DNA of 29,622 nt from JABMQB01 sp964408795 (GTDB lineage: Bacteria > Bacteroidota > Bacteroidia > Bacteroidales > Prolixibacteraceae), in assembly GCA_964408795.1 (NCBI GenBank), contig CAYPAW010000080.1, positions 1 through 29,622 of the forward strand, read 5' to 3'. Shown here piece after piece: positions 16,384 through 24,709 of this stretch; within the stretch, counting starts at the first letter, position 1; every line of letters starts with the position of its first letter. The notes below the pieces were generated by a model. The model saw only the letters and a list, made by a program, of their open reading frames with translations, was not told where the DNA came from and searched no databases. Position numbers and translations under genes: made by a program.

Positions 16384-19300
16384 TTAATTAATCCGATATC
16401 CCATGCCGGGATAATTTTCAAGAAAGGCAATCAGGCTATTGTCTGCTTTTATCCGGGTGTTCCGTGAAAACATGCAGATCTTTCTGTTGTTTTGTTTGTC
16501 TGTAATCTGAAATTTTAACAATGTTTTGCCCTTTTTGTTTTTCATCTGTTTATCTATTTCTTCGATCAGGGAATGATTTATCTGATCAAGGGAGATTTGA
16601 ATGGTCAATGATTTCACGTGGTTTTTTCTTACTTCTGAAAGTAGTTCAATCTGTTGAATTTTAAATTCCAGGGATTCCTGGTTGTACCTTTTCTGGATTT
16701 TTCCCCTCACGAGAAGAAACAATCCGGTTTTACAAAATTTTCCGAATTCCACGAAGTTGTTTTTAAACAGATAGAAAGCGTAGGAATCGGTATAGTCGGA
16801 AAGGGTAAGTATGCTATAGGGATTTCCGTTTCTGGAAACAGCTTCTTTGGTTTGAGTTACCATGCCGGCGATGGTTAATTCCCGGTCTTTAAACTGTTCC
16901 ATATGGTTGTTTATTTCTTTTATGGTTACACCGGGGGTACAGAAGTGGTGAATCTCAAAGAGATAATCGTCGAGGGGATGAGCTGTCAGGTAGACTCCAA
17001 TGAGGTTTTTTTCCTTTTCGAGGAGGATAATCTTGGGCCATTCCTCCACCTCCGGAAGGGCGGGTTTCTGGACTCCCGACCGGGTATCGTAATCCCCAAA
17101 CAGACTTTGTTGCATGGATTGTTTTTCAATGCGTACCTTGTTGCCATAGCGGATCAGTTTTTCAATGAAGGATACTGGGTCATTCGGATCTTCCCCTGCA
17201 AAGAACTGGCTTCGTTTGATGTTTTTTAGTCGATCGAAGGCACCGGCCATCGCCAGGGCTTCGATGGTTTTTTTATTCACACTCTGAAGATTTACCCGTT
17301 CTGCAAAGTTGAATACATCCGTAAATTCTCCTTCTTTATCCCGGGTTTTGATGATATCCCGGGCTGCTCCTTCACCAACTCCTTTGACGGCAGCCATTCC
17401 AAACCGTATATTTCCCTCTCTGTTCACAGTGAATTTGATCCGGCTTTCGTTCACATCCGGGCCCAGTACTTTGAGTTTCATTCGATTGCACTCACTCATC
17501 AGTTTGGTGATATCGGTAATGTTGTTCAGGTTGCGGCTCAGGTTCGCCGCCATAAATTCAGCCGGATAATGGGCTTTTAAGTAACCGGTTTGATAGGCAA
17601 TATGTGCATAGCATACCGAATGGGATTTGTTAAAAGCGTAGGAAGCAAAGGCTTCCCAGTCTTTCCATATTTTTTCGATCACTGTTTCCGGATCTTTCTG
17701 CCTTTGTTTGCATTCATCGACAAACTGTTCATTGGCTTTGCATCCTTTGATGAATTTAACTTTCAGTTTGGTCATGGTATCAAACATTTTTTTGCCCATG
17801 GCCTTGCGCAGGGTGTCGGAATCGCCTCTGGTAAAGTGGGCGAGCAGACGGGAGAGCAACATGACCTGTTCCTGAAAGACCGTTATTCCGTAAGTTTCAT
17901 CGAGGTATTTTTTCATCATCGGGACGTCGTATTCCACCTTTTGCCTTCCATGTTTCCGGGCAATATAATCCGGAATATAATCCATCGGTCCGGGGCGGTA
18001 GAGTGCGTTCATGGCTACCAGGTCCTCAAACCGGTTTGGTTTCAGGTCCCGAAGGTGTTTTTTCATGCCATCCGATTCAAACTGAAAGATGGCTGTAGTC
18101 TCCCCCTGGCTGAACAGTTCGTAGGTAGCCCCATCGTTCCAGGGTATGGCCTCAATGTCAAGGATAATTCCTTTGGATAATTTGATGTTCTCGAGGGTTT
18201 CCTTGATGATGGAGAGGGTTTTTAACCCCAGGAAATCCATTTTCAGTAATCCGATATTTTCTACAAACCGCCCGTCATATTGGGTAGAAGGCAACTCCTC
18301 GTCTTTGGTTGCCATCAGGGGGATATGTTCGGTGAGGGGATCACGGCTGATCAGGATTCCGCAAGCGTGAACTCCGGTTTGCCTGACGGAGCCTTCGAGG
18401 GTTCTGGCATATTTTAGTGTGTTGACAATAAGCGGATTCTCCGATTTGAGCTCTTTTTTCAGTTCCGGACTGGTTTTAAAGGCTTTTTCGAAGGTCATTT
18501 TGGGAGCATCGGGAACCAGTTTTGCCAGTCGGTCAGCTTCCGGGAGGGGGAGTTTCAAAACCCGGGCTACATCCCGGATGGCCAGCCTGGCGGCCATGGT
18601 GCCAAAGGTGCATATGTGGGCTACTTTATCCCGTCCATATTTATTTGCAACCCATTCGAGTACCTGTTGCCTGCCGTCATCATCAAAATCGATATCCACA
18701 TCGGGCAGGGAAATCCGGTCCGGATTCAGAAACCTTTCAAAAAGAAGATTGTATTTGATCGGATCAATGTTGGTGATGCCTGTGCAGTATGATACAGCGG
18801 CTCCTGCAGCAGAACCTCTTCCCGGACCTACAAGAACACCCATTTTTCGGGCCTGGTTGATAAAGTCCTGGGTGATAAGAAAGTACCCGGGATACCCCAT
18901 CGATTCAATGGTATTCAGTTCAAACCTAAGCCGCGTGATTACCTCTTCAGGTAAAGGGTTTCCATAGCGCTCTTTAGCTCCTTTAAAAGCCAGATGATTT
19001 AAATAGGCCGATTCCAGTTTTATCCGTATGATCCGATCATATCCGCCATGCCTCTCGAAGGCTTTCGGTCCAAAGGAACGCAACAGCTCATCTTCCGGAA
19101 ATTTTTTCTTGAATTCATCCTCCGTCCCGAATTCTTTGGGAATAGGGAAAAAGGGCATGATAGGCAGCCCGTTCAGTTCGTAGTTCTCCACTTTATCGAC
19201 GATTTCAGCCGTGTTGGAGAGCGCTTCCGGTATATCGGAAAAAAGGCTGTTCATCTCCTGCGTTGTTTTAAGCCATTCCTGTTTGGTGTAACGCATTCGC

Positions 19301-20028
19301 TTCGGATCATCCAGGTCCTTGCCGGTATTAAGACAGATCAGGAGGTCATGGGCATCGGCATCTTCTTTGTTGATAAAATGGACGTCGTTGGTAGCAATCA
19401 CTTTGATGGCGTATTTACGGGACCATTCAAGCAATTTTTTATTTACCACGATTTGACGTTCGTAAACATCCATGCGTAGGTCCTCAATTTCTGATGGATG
19501 ACGTATAAGCTCGAGATAAAAGTCGTCGTGAAAGATGCGCTTAAACCAATGAATGGTGTCTTCTGCTTCTCTGAAGCGGTTTTCAAGGATCATTTTGGGT
19601 ATTTCTCCCCCCAGACAGGCCGAGGAGACAATCAATCCTTCGCTGTATCTTTCCAGTAGGTTCTTGTCAATTCGTGGTTTTTGGTAGAACCCTTCACAGT
19701 TGGCTATGGAGATCAGTTTGATCAGGTTTTTGTACCCTTTGAGGTTCTTGGCCAGTAGAATCAGGTGATACCCGGAACGGTCGGTTTTATCGGTTTTCTG
19801 ATCGATGGATCTGGCAGCTACGTAAGTTTCACATCCCAGAATGGGTTTTATGTTTTGTTGCCTGCATTCTTCATGAAATTCTTTAATCCCCAGCATCTTA
19901 CCATGGTCCGTCAGGGCCAAGGCTTGCATCCCATCCATTTTGGCTTTGGTAACCAATCCTTTTATGGAAGCTGCTCCATCCAGGATGGAGTATTGTGAAT
20001 GTACATGTAAATGTGTATACGGTATCAT
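16384..20028 (-). CDS. dnaE: DNA polymerase III alpha subunit
   Basis: This 1214-residue replicative polymerase subunit (C-family) begins with a PHP domain (HLHVHSQYS, about 6-14). The palm follows with GPGRGSAAGAAVSYC and the catalytic acidic motif PDVDIDFDD (about 438-446). The QTGVHACG and YRPGPMDYIPDYIARK blocks are typical of DnaE. Helix-hairpin-helix-like and OB-fold regions lie toward the C terminus (for example LTIAGMVTQTKEAVSRNG). The length fits DnaE of this phylum, and there is no exonuclease insertion of the PolC type. The ATG at 20028 places the PHP motif at the expected distance from the N terminus. A 193-base gap precedes it, containing a G8 run at 20168-20175 but no convincing -7 motif. 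Confidence 0.97.
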   Translation of the reverse strand: MIPYTHLHVHSQYSILDGAASIKGLVTKAKMDGMQALALTDHGKMLGIKEFHEECRQQNIKPILGCETYVAARSIDQKTDKTDRSGYHLILLAKNLKGYKNLIKLISIANCEGFYQKPRIDKNLLERYSEGLIVSSACLGGEIPKMILENRFREAEDTIHWFKRIFHDDFYLELIRHPSEIEDLRMDVYERQIVVNKKLLEWSRKYAIKVIATNDVHFINKEDADAHDLLICLNTGKDLDDPKRMRYTKQEWLKTTQEMNSLFSDIPEALSNTAEIVDKVENYELNGLPIMPFFPIPKEFGTEDEFKKKFPEDELLRSFGPKAFERHGGYDRIIRIKLESAYLNHLAFKGAKERYGNPLPEEVITRLRFELNTIESMGYPGYFLITQDFINQARKMGVLVGPGRGSAAGAAVSYCTGITNIDPIKYNLLFERFLNPDRISLPDVDIDFDDDGRQQVLEWVANKYGRDKVAHICTFGTMAARLAIRDVARVLKLPLPEADRLAKLVPDAPKMTFEKAFKTSPELKKELKSENPLIVNTLKYARTLEGSVRQTGVHACGILISRDPLTEHIPLMATKDEELPSTQYDGRFVENIGLLKMDFLGLKTLSIIKETLENIKLSKGIILDIEAIPWNDGATYELFSQGETTAIFQFESDGMKKHLRDLKPNRFEDLVAMNALYRPGPMDYIPDYIARKHGRQKVEYDVPMMKKYLDETYGITVFQEQVMLLSRLLAHFTRGDSDTLRKAMGKKMFDTMTKLKVKFIKGCKANEQFVDECKQRQKDPETVIEKIWKDWEAFASYAFNKSHSVCYAHIAYQTGYLKAHYPAEFMAANLSRNLNNITDITKLMSECNRMKLKVLGPDVNESRIKFTVNREGNIRFGMAAVKGVGEGAARDIIKTRDKEGEFTDVFNFAERVNLQSVNKKTIEALAMAGAFDRLKNIKRSQFFAGEDPNDPVSFIEKLIRYGNKVRIEKQSMQQSLFGDYDTRSGVQKPALPEVEEWPKIILLEKEKNLIGVYLTAHPLDDYLFEIHHFCTPGVTIKEINNHMEQFKDRELTIAGMVTQTKEAVSRNGNPYSILTLSDYTDSYAFYLFKNNFVEFGKFCKTGLFLLVRGKIQKRYNQESLEFKIQQIELLSEVRKNHVKSLTIQISLDQINHSLIEEIDKQMKNKKGKTLLKFQITDKQNNRKICMFSRNTRIKADNSLIAFLENYPGMGYRIN

Positions 20029-20221
20029 GTGTATTTTTTGTTAAGGTTCCTGAAAAGGCATAAATACCAGGTAGAATGCATCTTACAGAGGGTTGGGGCC
20101 GGGGTTAGAATTCCCGCCTGCCTCCTTGATTTCCCGTCTGATAAAAGTAAGGAATTTATTTTTTCCCGGGGGGGGTGTTCATAAAAATAGCATAAAAAAT
20201 CAGCCTTGAAACGGAAGGTCT

Positions 20222-20617
20222 TTATTCAAGAGCCGCTGCAATTTTTTGTTGAATAGCGGTAAATTCTTCCGGTGCTAATTTTACGGTATGTGTGAAGTTC
20301 AGTAAATCCGATTCACTATTCATGGGCACCAGGTGAATGTGTGCATGCCGCACTTCAAGGCCCAGAACCAGGACCCCTACTTTTTCACACCCCAGTGCTT
20401 TTTTTATGCCAACAGCCACTTTTTTGGCAAACAGCTGCAGTCCGGAATAGGTTTCATCATCCAGATCAAAAAGGTAATCTACCTCTTTTTTCGGAATTAC
20501 CAGGGTATGTCCTTTGGTTACCGGTGCAATATCAAGAAATGCACAAAAGTTGTTGTCTTCTGCAACTTTGTAGGAGGGGATCTCCCCGTTCACAATTTTT
20601 GTAAAAATCGTAGCCAT
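20222..20617 (-). CDS. HIT family nucleotide hydrolase
   Basis: This 131-residue histidine-triad protein has the active-site motif HAHIHLVP near residue 99 and the N-terminal FxKIxxGEIPxYKV pattern (TIFTKIVNGEIPSYKV). Members related to HinT hydrolyse AMP-linked compounds such as adenosine phosphoramidates. It starts 3 bases after the greA stop, so the two form an operon, an arrangement I have seen before in Bacteroidota from memory. Confidence 0.92.
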   Translation of the reverse strand: MATIFTKIVNGEIPSYKVAEDNNFCAFLDIAPVTKGHTLVIPKKEVDYLFDLDDETYSGLQLFAKKVAVGIKKALGCEKVGVLVLGLEVRHAHIHLVPMNSESDLLNFTHTVKLAPEEFTAIQQKIAAALE

Positions 20618-20620
20618 ATC

Positions 20621-21094
20621 TTAAATGGAAATATCAATAATTTCGAAAGAGATTACTCCCGAAGGGACGGTAATCTGAACCGTGTCACCCACTTTTTTCC
20701 CAATCAAACCGGCAGCAATCGGTGTTTTAACCGAGATCTTATTCTCTTTCAGGTTTGCTTCGCTTTCAGGAACAATGGTATATTGCATGGTGGCGTTGTT
20801 TTTTTTATTCCTGATCGTTACTTTGTTTAAGATCTGCACTTTATCGGTGTTGATCTTTGATTTATCCAGAATCCGGGCATTGGCTATTTTTATCTGTATT
20901 TCAGCAATTTTTGCCTCCAGCAGACCCTGAGCATCTTTAGCAGCATCATATTCTGCATTTTCAGCAATATCTCCTTTTTCTATCGCCTCTCCAATTTGTT
21001 TTGATATAGCCGGGCGTTCAACGTTCAGCAGGTAATCAAGCTCCTCTTTGAGCTTTTTTAAGCCTTCCTTTGTCAGATATATACCCTTTACCAT
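20621..21094 (-). CDS. greA: transcription elongation factor GreA
   Basis: This 157-residue factor rescues backtracked RNA polymerase by stimulating transcript cleavage. It has an N-terminal coiled coil (about 8-75) with the acidic tip region EKGDIAENAEYDAAKD (about 44-59), which carries the Asp and Glu residues that enter the polymerase channel. A C-terminal FKBP-like domain ends in SPSGVISFEIIDI-like sequence. The length is that of GreA. It is followed by the HIT gene 3 bases away. A hairpin with a T-tract precedes it (separate entry). Confidence 0.95.
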   Translation of the reverse strand: MVKGIYLTKEGLKKLKEELDYLLNVERPAISKQIGEAIEKGDIAENAEYDAAKDAQGLLEAKIAEIQIKIANARILDKSKINTDKVQILNKVTIRNKKNNATMQYTIVPESEANLKENKISVKTPIAAGLIGKKVGDTVQITVPSGVISFEIIDISI

Positions 21095-21124
21095 TCTGTT
21101 CCTTTTTAAGTTTAATGTCTGATA

Positions 21125-21166
21125 TAAAAACAGGAAGAATCCCGATATATATATCAGGACCCTTCC
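21125..21166 (-). terminator. hairpin with T-tract upstream of greA (terminator or attenuator)
   Basis: On the - strand GGAAG (21166 to 21162) pairs with CTTCC (21137 to 21133), GG/CC pairs lie inside, and the perfect 12-base palindrome GATATATATATC (21144-21155) closes it. TGTTTTTAT follows directly (TTTTT at 21130-21126). This has the form of an intrinsic terminator. It either ends the upstream 132-codon gene (70 bases after its stop) or, if transcription starts at the predicted promoter just upstream, forms a greA leader attenuator. Confidence 0.5.
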
Positions 21167-21173
21167 ATATCTG

Positions 21174-21181
21174 CAAATGTA
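21174..21181 (-). promoter_or_regulatory. predicted -7 element upstream of greA
   Basis: TACATTTG on the - strand (21181 to 21174) matches TAnnTTTG. A TTG (21205 to 21203) lies 21 bases upstream as a weak -33. A transcript from here would begin at or just before the hairpin described in the separate entry and reach the greA start after about 75 bases. Confidence 0.4.
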
Positions 21182-21236
21182 TACAATTTATTCAGATATT
21201 GCCAACTATCTGTGAGAAAATTTTTTATAAGGAAGG

Positions 21237-21635
21237 TTAAAAATATTTAGGTTTCAGTATTTCCGAGAAAATAACCGCTTTCCGCAGGGTAAATCCTTCC
21301 GGCAAATTTGCTTTTTTTCTTTCTGGTTCAAGTTTTATCTCTTTCAGGCTCTCGTCTTGAATCATACGAATGCCTTCCTGCGTCAGGTTGGTTTTTGCAG
21401 CTTCTTTCGGGGAGTCTTCTGTTTTCCTGGTTTCTTTGGAAGGATGCTGGGGAACCGGGTGGGGAATCAAATCTTCTCTTTTCATATCCATGAATTCTTC
21501 CCAGAAGTTTTTTTGCTCCGGTATGCTTCCGGTATCTTTTTCATGGACCGGTTCTTTTTGTTTTTTCCTGAATTGGTTAATGGCTCCAATTCCAAGGATC
21601 AGCAGGGTTAATAGAATTACAACAAGATCATCCAT
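21237..21635 (-). CDS. hypothetical membrane-anchored protein, 132 residues
   Basis: I do not recognise this family. The N terminus has one hydrophobic segment (about 4-19, VVILLTLLILGIGAI) followed by a basic stretch (FRKKQK), so the bulk of the protein probably faces the cytoplasm. The rest is hydrophilic and rich in Lys, Glu and Pro (about 25-110), likely disordered, with a more ordered-looking tail (FTLRKAVIFSEILKPKYF). The C-terminal RKAVIFSEILKPKY element, from memory, recurs in small Bacteroidota proteins of unknown role. It has its own predicted promoter (21677-21684) and is divergent from the Rieske-like lipoprotein. Confidence 0.7.
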   Translation of the reverse strand: MDDLVVILLTLLILGIGAINQFRKKQKEPVHEKDTGSIPEQKNFWEEFMDMKREDLIPHPVPQHPSKETRKTEDSPKEAAKTNLTQEGIRMIQDESLKEIKLEPERKKANLPEGFTLRKAVIFSEILKPKYF

Positions 21636-21676
21636 AGTATGCTGTTCTGAATCAATAAAATGTTTACTTTTACCCT

Positions 21677-21684
21677 CAAAAGTA
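21677..21684 (-). promoter_or_regulatory. predicted -7 element for the 132-residue membrane protein
   Basis: TACTTTTG on the - strand (21684 to 21677) fits TAnnTTTG and lies 41 bases upstream of the start codon at 21635, in the 71-base divergent gap. No clear -33 TTTG was found. A near match on the + strand, TACTTTTA (21665-21672), could serve the divergent lipoprotein gene. Confidence 0.35.
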
Positions 21685-21706
21685 CGAATTCATAAAGGTA
21701 GAAAAA

Positions 21707-22141
21707 ATGAGGCAATTTGCAGGAAAAACGGTCCACTATTTTGCAGTTTTTGTGATACTGTTTTTTCTTAATGGGGGGTGTGAAAAAATCGAAGAATCGG
21801 TGATTCCCTCGGTTTCCTTTTCCTACACCCTGGACCTCACCCTGTTTCCTGAGGTTAATGTGGCGGGCAATTCTGTGTTTATCCCGAACATTGGGTATGG
21901 GGGAGTTATTGTGTATTGCGAGATGCCTGGTTCGTTATATGCCTGGGATGCTACCTGTACTTTCGAGGCAAATAAGTCCTGCATTCTGGAAAATGAAGGG
22001 GTGATCGCTACCTGTCCGTGTTGTGGATCCGAGTATATCCTTTTAGGCGGTGGATTTCCTTCCCAGGGTCCTGCTACGCAGGGTTTGCGGCAATATTTTA
22101 CTTCCCAGACAAACGAGATGCTGCGTATCTATAATCCGTAA
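21707..22141 (+). CDS. lipoprotein with Rieske-like fold lacking histidine ligands
   Basis: This 144-residue protein has a basic N terminus, a hydrophobic run and a lipobox-like FLNGGC with Cys25, so it is probably a lipoprotein. The C-terminal half reads like a Rieske domain. C84-T-F86 stands where CxH is expected, and C103-P-C-C106-G-S stands where the CxxH of CPCHGS is expected. GPATQGLRQY (121-130) matches the conserved GPA-x-L-x-x-Y end of Rieske proteins. Both [2Fe-2S] histidines are thus replaced (Phe86, Cys106), although four cysteines (84, 92, 103, 105) plus Cys106 cluster there. It cannot hold a normal Rieske cluster. It might bind another metal, form disulfides or be purely structural. 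No electron-transfer partner gene adjoins it. Confidence 0.7.
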   Translation: MRQFAGKTVHYFAVFVILFFLNGGCEKIEESVIPSVSFSYTLDLTLFPEVNVAGNSVFIPNIGYGGVIVYCEMPGSLYAWDATCTFEANKSCILENEGVIATCPCCGSEYILLGGGFPSQGPATQGLRQYFTSQTNEMLRIYNP

Positions 22142-22159
22142 GTGAAGCGTGAAGTAATC

Positions 22160-23800
22160 TTATACGTATTTATACCGGCGGATATTCTTTTTAGGTGTTT
22201 TTTCAAATTCTTCCTTAACCAGGTCAATTCTTGAAATTTGTTCATATTTTGGCAGCTGGGCATTCAGTTTCTTTTTATTCTCTTCCATGAGGGAAGGCAG
22301 ATCCTGTTCTTCCCGTCCATCAGCTTTTAAGGTTTCATAATCCGGATATACCAGGGCAATCATCTTCCCTTCTCTTTCGGTAACGACACATTCAGCCACA
22401 TAATGCAGGTTGGTTAATTTGGCTTCGATCTCTTCGGGATAAATATTTTGTCCCGAAGGTCCCAGCAACATATTTTTTTCCCGTCCTTTAATGTATACGA
22501 AGTTGTTGGCATCGGTTATTCCCAGGTCTCCTGTTTTGAGCCAGCCATCTTTTGTAAATACTTCTTTTGTAGCTTTTTCGTTTTTGAAATACCCAAGCAT
22601 CACATTTTTGCCCTTCACCTGAATTTCACCCACTACGGCGTAAGGATCTTCCGAGGCGATGCGGAGTTCCATGCGGTCGACCAGTCGTCCTGCTGAGGCA
22701 GGCATGGTTTTGTTCCAGGCTTCGTAACTGATAAGCGGACCGCATTCCGTCATGCCATATCCAACCGTGATCGGGAATTTAATCTGTTTGAAGAATTTTT
22801 CCACATCCGCACTAAGCGGCGCACCGCCTATGACAATTTCGAAAAATCTGCCTCCGAAGGTGCCCATCAATTTGGCCTTGATTTTTTTCAGGATGAGGTT
22901 CTTCAGACCCGGTGTACTTAGTAAAATGCGCATCAACGGTTTTTCAATGACCGGCAGAATCTGTTTTTTGTAGATTTTTTCAATGATCAGTGGCACAGAA
23001 AGAATAAGGTGTGGCCTGACTTCTCCGAAAACTTTGATTAAGATGGCCGGAGAGGGTATTTTATTTAGGAAGGTGATATGACATCCCAGGGTGACCGGAA
23101 ACAAAAACTCGAACAACAATCCATAAACATGGGCCATCGGGAGAAAGGAGACAATACTGTCACCCGGCTTCAGGGGCATATGGTCCTGTGCATAGAGAAT
23201 GTTCGACGTGAGGCTGCGCTCCGGAATCATCACGCCTTTGGTGAATCCGGCAGTACCCGAAGTATAGGATATAATGCAGCAATCTTCACCATCCCTTTCC
23301 TTAAAAGAAAATCCCTCTTTTGTTAACGGATTATCCCGGTAGTGCTTGAAAGCATCTTCCAGTTTGTGCTCAATCTCCTTATTCCGGGTCTTGAATAGAG
23401 AAAAATCTTCCAGAACCAGAAGGCATTTTAATTCCGGGGCATGGTCAAAATCAACCTTGTCGAGAAGGCTCCGGGAGCCAATCAGGATTTTTGATTCGGA
23501 ATGGGTGACAATATGGTTGGTGTTTTCAAGACTGAAATCAGGCAGAATCGGTACAATCACCAGGTTTTCCGAAAGAGCGGATAAAAAAACAGCGGCCCAG
23601 TGCGCTGCATTCCTACCCAGAACGGCGATTTTATCTCCTTTCTGTATTCCACACAATTGATAAAACAAATGAAGCGATTTGATAATTCCTGCTACATCCT
23701 TGTAAAGAAGGCTACTTCCTTCCCAGTCTGAAAACGCTTCTCCTTCCCAGTTGTTCTGGAAAGAATGGTTAAATAAACCAGCTAATGTTTTTGTTTCCAT
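22160..23800 (-). CDS. AMP-binding acyl-CoA synthetase (long-chain fatty acid-CoA ligase-like)
   Basis: This 546-residue adenylate-forming enzyme should activate a fatty acid to its acyl-AMP and then the CoA thioester. The P-loop-like motif is YTSGTAGFTKG (about 175-185). GYGMTECGPLISY, GWLKTGDLG and the hinge/linker KGREKNMLLGPSGQNIYPEE follow, and the C-terminal TPKKNIRRYKY contains the catalytic lysine region. It has no signal peptide. The length and motifs fit long-chain acyl-CoA synthetases of this phylum, but acyl-ACP synthetase activity cannot be excluded. It converges with the Rieske-like lipoprotein gene (18-base gap). Confidence 0.9.
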   Translation of the reverse strand: METKTLAGLFNHSFQNNWEGEAFSDWEGSSLLYKDVAGIIKSLHLFYQLCGIQKGDKIAVLGRNAAHWAAVFLSALSENLVIVPILPDFSLENTNHIVTHSESKILIGSRSLLDKVDFDHAPELKCLLVLEDFSLFKTRNKEIEHKLEDAFKHYRDNPLTKEGFSFKERDGEDCCIISYTSGTAGFTKGVMIPERSLTSNILYAQDHMPLKPGDSIVSFLPMAHVYGLLFEFLFPVTLGCHITFLNKIPSPAILIKVFGEVRPHLILSVPLIIEKIYKKQILPVIEKPLMRILLSTPGLKNLILKKIKAKLMGTFGGRFFEIVIGGAPLSADVEKFFKQIKFPITVGYGMTECGPLISYEAWNKTMPASAGRLVDRMELRIASEDPYAVVGEIQVKGKNVMLGYFKNEKATKEVFTKDGWLKTGDLGITDANNFVYIKGREKNMLLGPSGQNIYPEEIEAKLTNLHYVAECVVTEREGKMIALVYPDYETLKADGREEQDLPSLMEENKKKLNAQLPKYEQISRIDLVKEEFEKTPKKNIRRYKYV

Positions 23801-23826
23801 AGTTCAATGATTCGTAATGATTCCTC

Positions 23827-23834
23827 CAAATGTA
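23827..23834 (-). promoter_or_regulatory. predicted -7 element for the acyl-CoA synthetase
   Basis: TACATTTG on the - strand (23834 to 23827) matches TAnnTTTG and lies 26 bases upstream of the start codon at 23800. The best -33 candidate, TCTG, is one base off TTTG and at a short 17-base spacing. The remaining roughly 200 bases of this divergent gap hold no other recognised feature. Confidence 0.4.
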
Positions 23835-24044
23835 GGAATTTTCCTTTTATTCAGATCCTAATTGGGTCAAATAATCCATGGGTGTCTGGAGAATTATCCG
23901 GATGTTTTTCCGTATTTGTGTATAACAACCGGACTTTTAAGAGGGATGAATGAAGAGGGATGGGTTCATTGTTCAAATGCCCGAAACAACTCGTTTCAGG
24001 TTTTGTAAATTCCCTTTTATTTCCATAAAAAAGAAAATGATTGT

Positions 24045-24052
24045 TATATTTG
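24045..24052 (+). promoter_or_regulatory. predicted -7 element for the bifunctional nuclease gene
   Basis: TATATTTG matches TAnnTTTG and would start transcription near 24058. It overlaps the upstream extension of the open frame and so argues against a start at 24041, favouring the ATG at 24083 or 24071. Confidence 0.45.
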
Positions 24053-24082
24053 TTTCCACCAAAAAGGAAGATGGGATCGACC

Positions 24083-24679
24083 ATGGGGAAAAAAATAAAA
24101 TTGAATATTTTAGGACTTTCGGTAAGCCAGACACAATCGGGGGCTTATGCCCTGGTTCTTACAGAGGAGAACGGGGAAAGGAGAATACCGATTATCATTG
24201 GGCCGGTGGAAGCGCAGGCCATAGCGATTCAGCTCGAAGGACTTAAACCTCCCCGTCCTTTGACCCACGATTTGGTCAGGAATATCGCACAGGCATTTGA
24301 TATTGTTCTACTCGAAGTAACCATTCACAAACTGGAAGAGGGAATATTTTTTTCCGAATTATTGTGTGAGATGAACGGGAAGGAGGTTCGGATCGATTCG
24401 CGTACTTCCGATGCGGTTGCATTGGCTTTGCGTTTCCGGTGTCCGATTTATACCACGGAAGAGATTCTTCGTAAAGCCGGAATTGTATTGGAATCAGAAG
24501 ATGAGGATTCCCCGGTAAAGAGCCGGTCTGATGAATCTCCGGGACCTGTCGCTTCGGATAAAGCATACGAAAAATACACATTGGCAGAACTCAAAGAGAT
24601 GCTGGATGAAGCCGTACGGAACGAAAATTACGAAAAAGCTTCGGTAATTCGCGATGAAATATCAAGAAGAAAAAAATAG
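24083..24679 (+). CDS. bifunctional nuclease (DUF151) domain protein with UVR motif
   Basis: This 198-residue protein has an N-terminal bifunctional nuclease/DUF151 domain (about 1-130) with the family blocks LNILGLSVSQTQSGAYALVL, RRIPIIIGPVEAQAIA and DSRTSDAVALALR. A variable acidic linker follows, then a C-terminal UVR-like helix pair (YTLAELKEMLDEAVRNENYEKA, followed by an IRDEISRR-type end). UVR motifs mediate protein contacts in UvrB and UvrC. The cellular role of the pairing is unclear, and nuclease activity is known only for some family members. Met at 24083 (MGKKIKLNILG) is chosen because the promoter element overlaps the 24041 start. The ATG at 24071 abuts AAGGAAG too closely. It lies 30 bases upstream of the nucleoside transporter gene and is probably co-transcribed. 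Confidence 0.88.
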   Translation: MGKKIKLNILGLSVSQTQSGAYALVLTEENGERRIPIIIGPVEAQAIAIQLEGLKPPRPLTHDLVRNIAQAFDIVLLEVTIHKLEEGIFFSELLCEMNGKEVRIDSRTSDAVALALRFRCPIYTTEEILRKAGIVLESEDEDSPVKSRSDESPGPVASDKAYEKYTLAELKEMLDEAVRNENYEKASVIRDEISRRKK

Positions 24680-24709
24680 GCAGGGCATTATTGTGGTATA
24701 TATTGTTTT

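Noticed and set aside
17590..18180. Open frame of 196 codons on the + strand
   Set aside because: It is antisense to dnaE, whose motifs run unbroken through the region.
18419..18967. Open frame of 182 codons on the + strand
   Set aside because: It is antisense to the catalytic region of dnaE. The peptide is Ser/Arg-rich with no motif.
20160..20180. CCC-G8 run as a phase-variation tract for dnaE
   Set aside because: It is intergenic and about 140 bases upstream of dnaE. An essential gene is an unlikely target and no promoter spacing depends on it.
20333..20830. Open frame of 165 codons on the + strand
   Set aside because: It is antisense to both the HIT gene and greA, which are clear family members.
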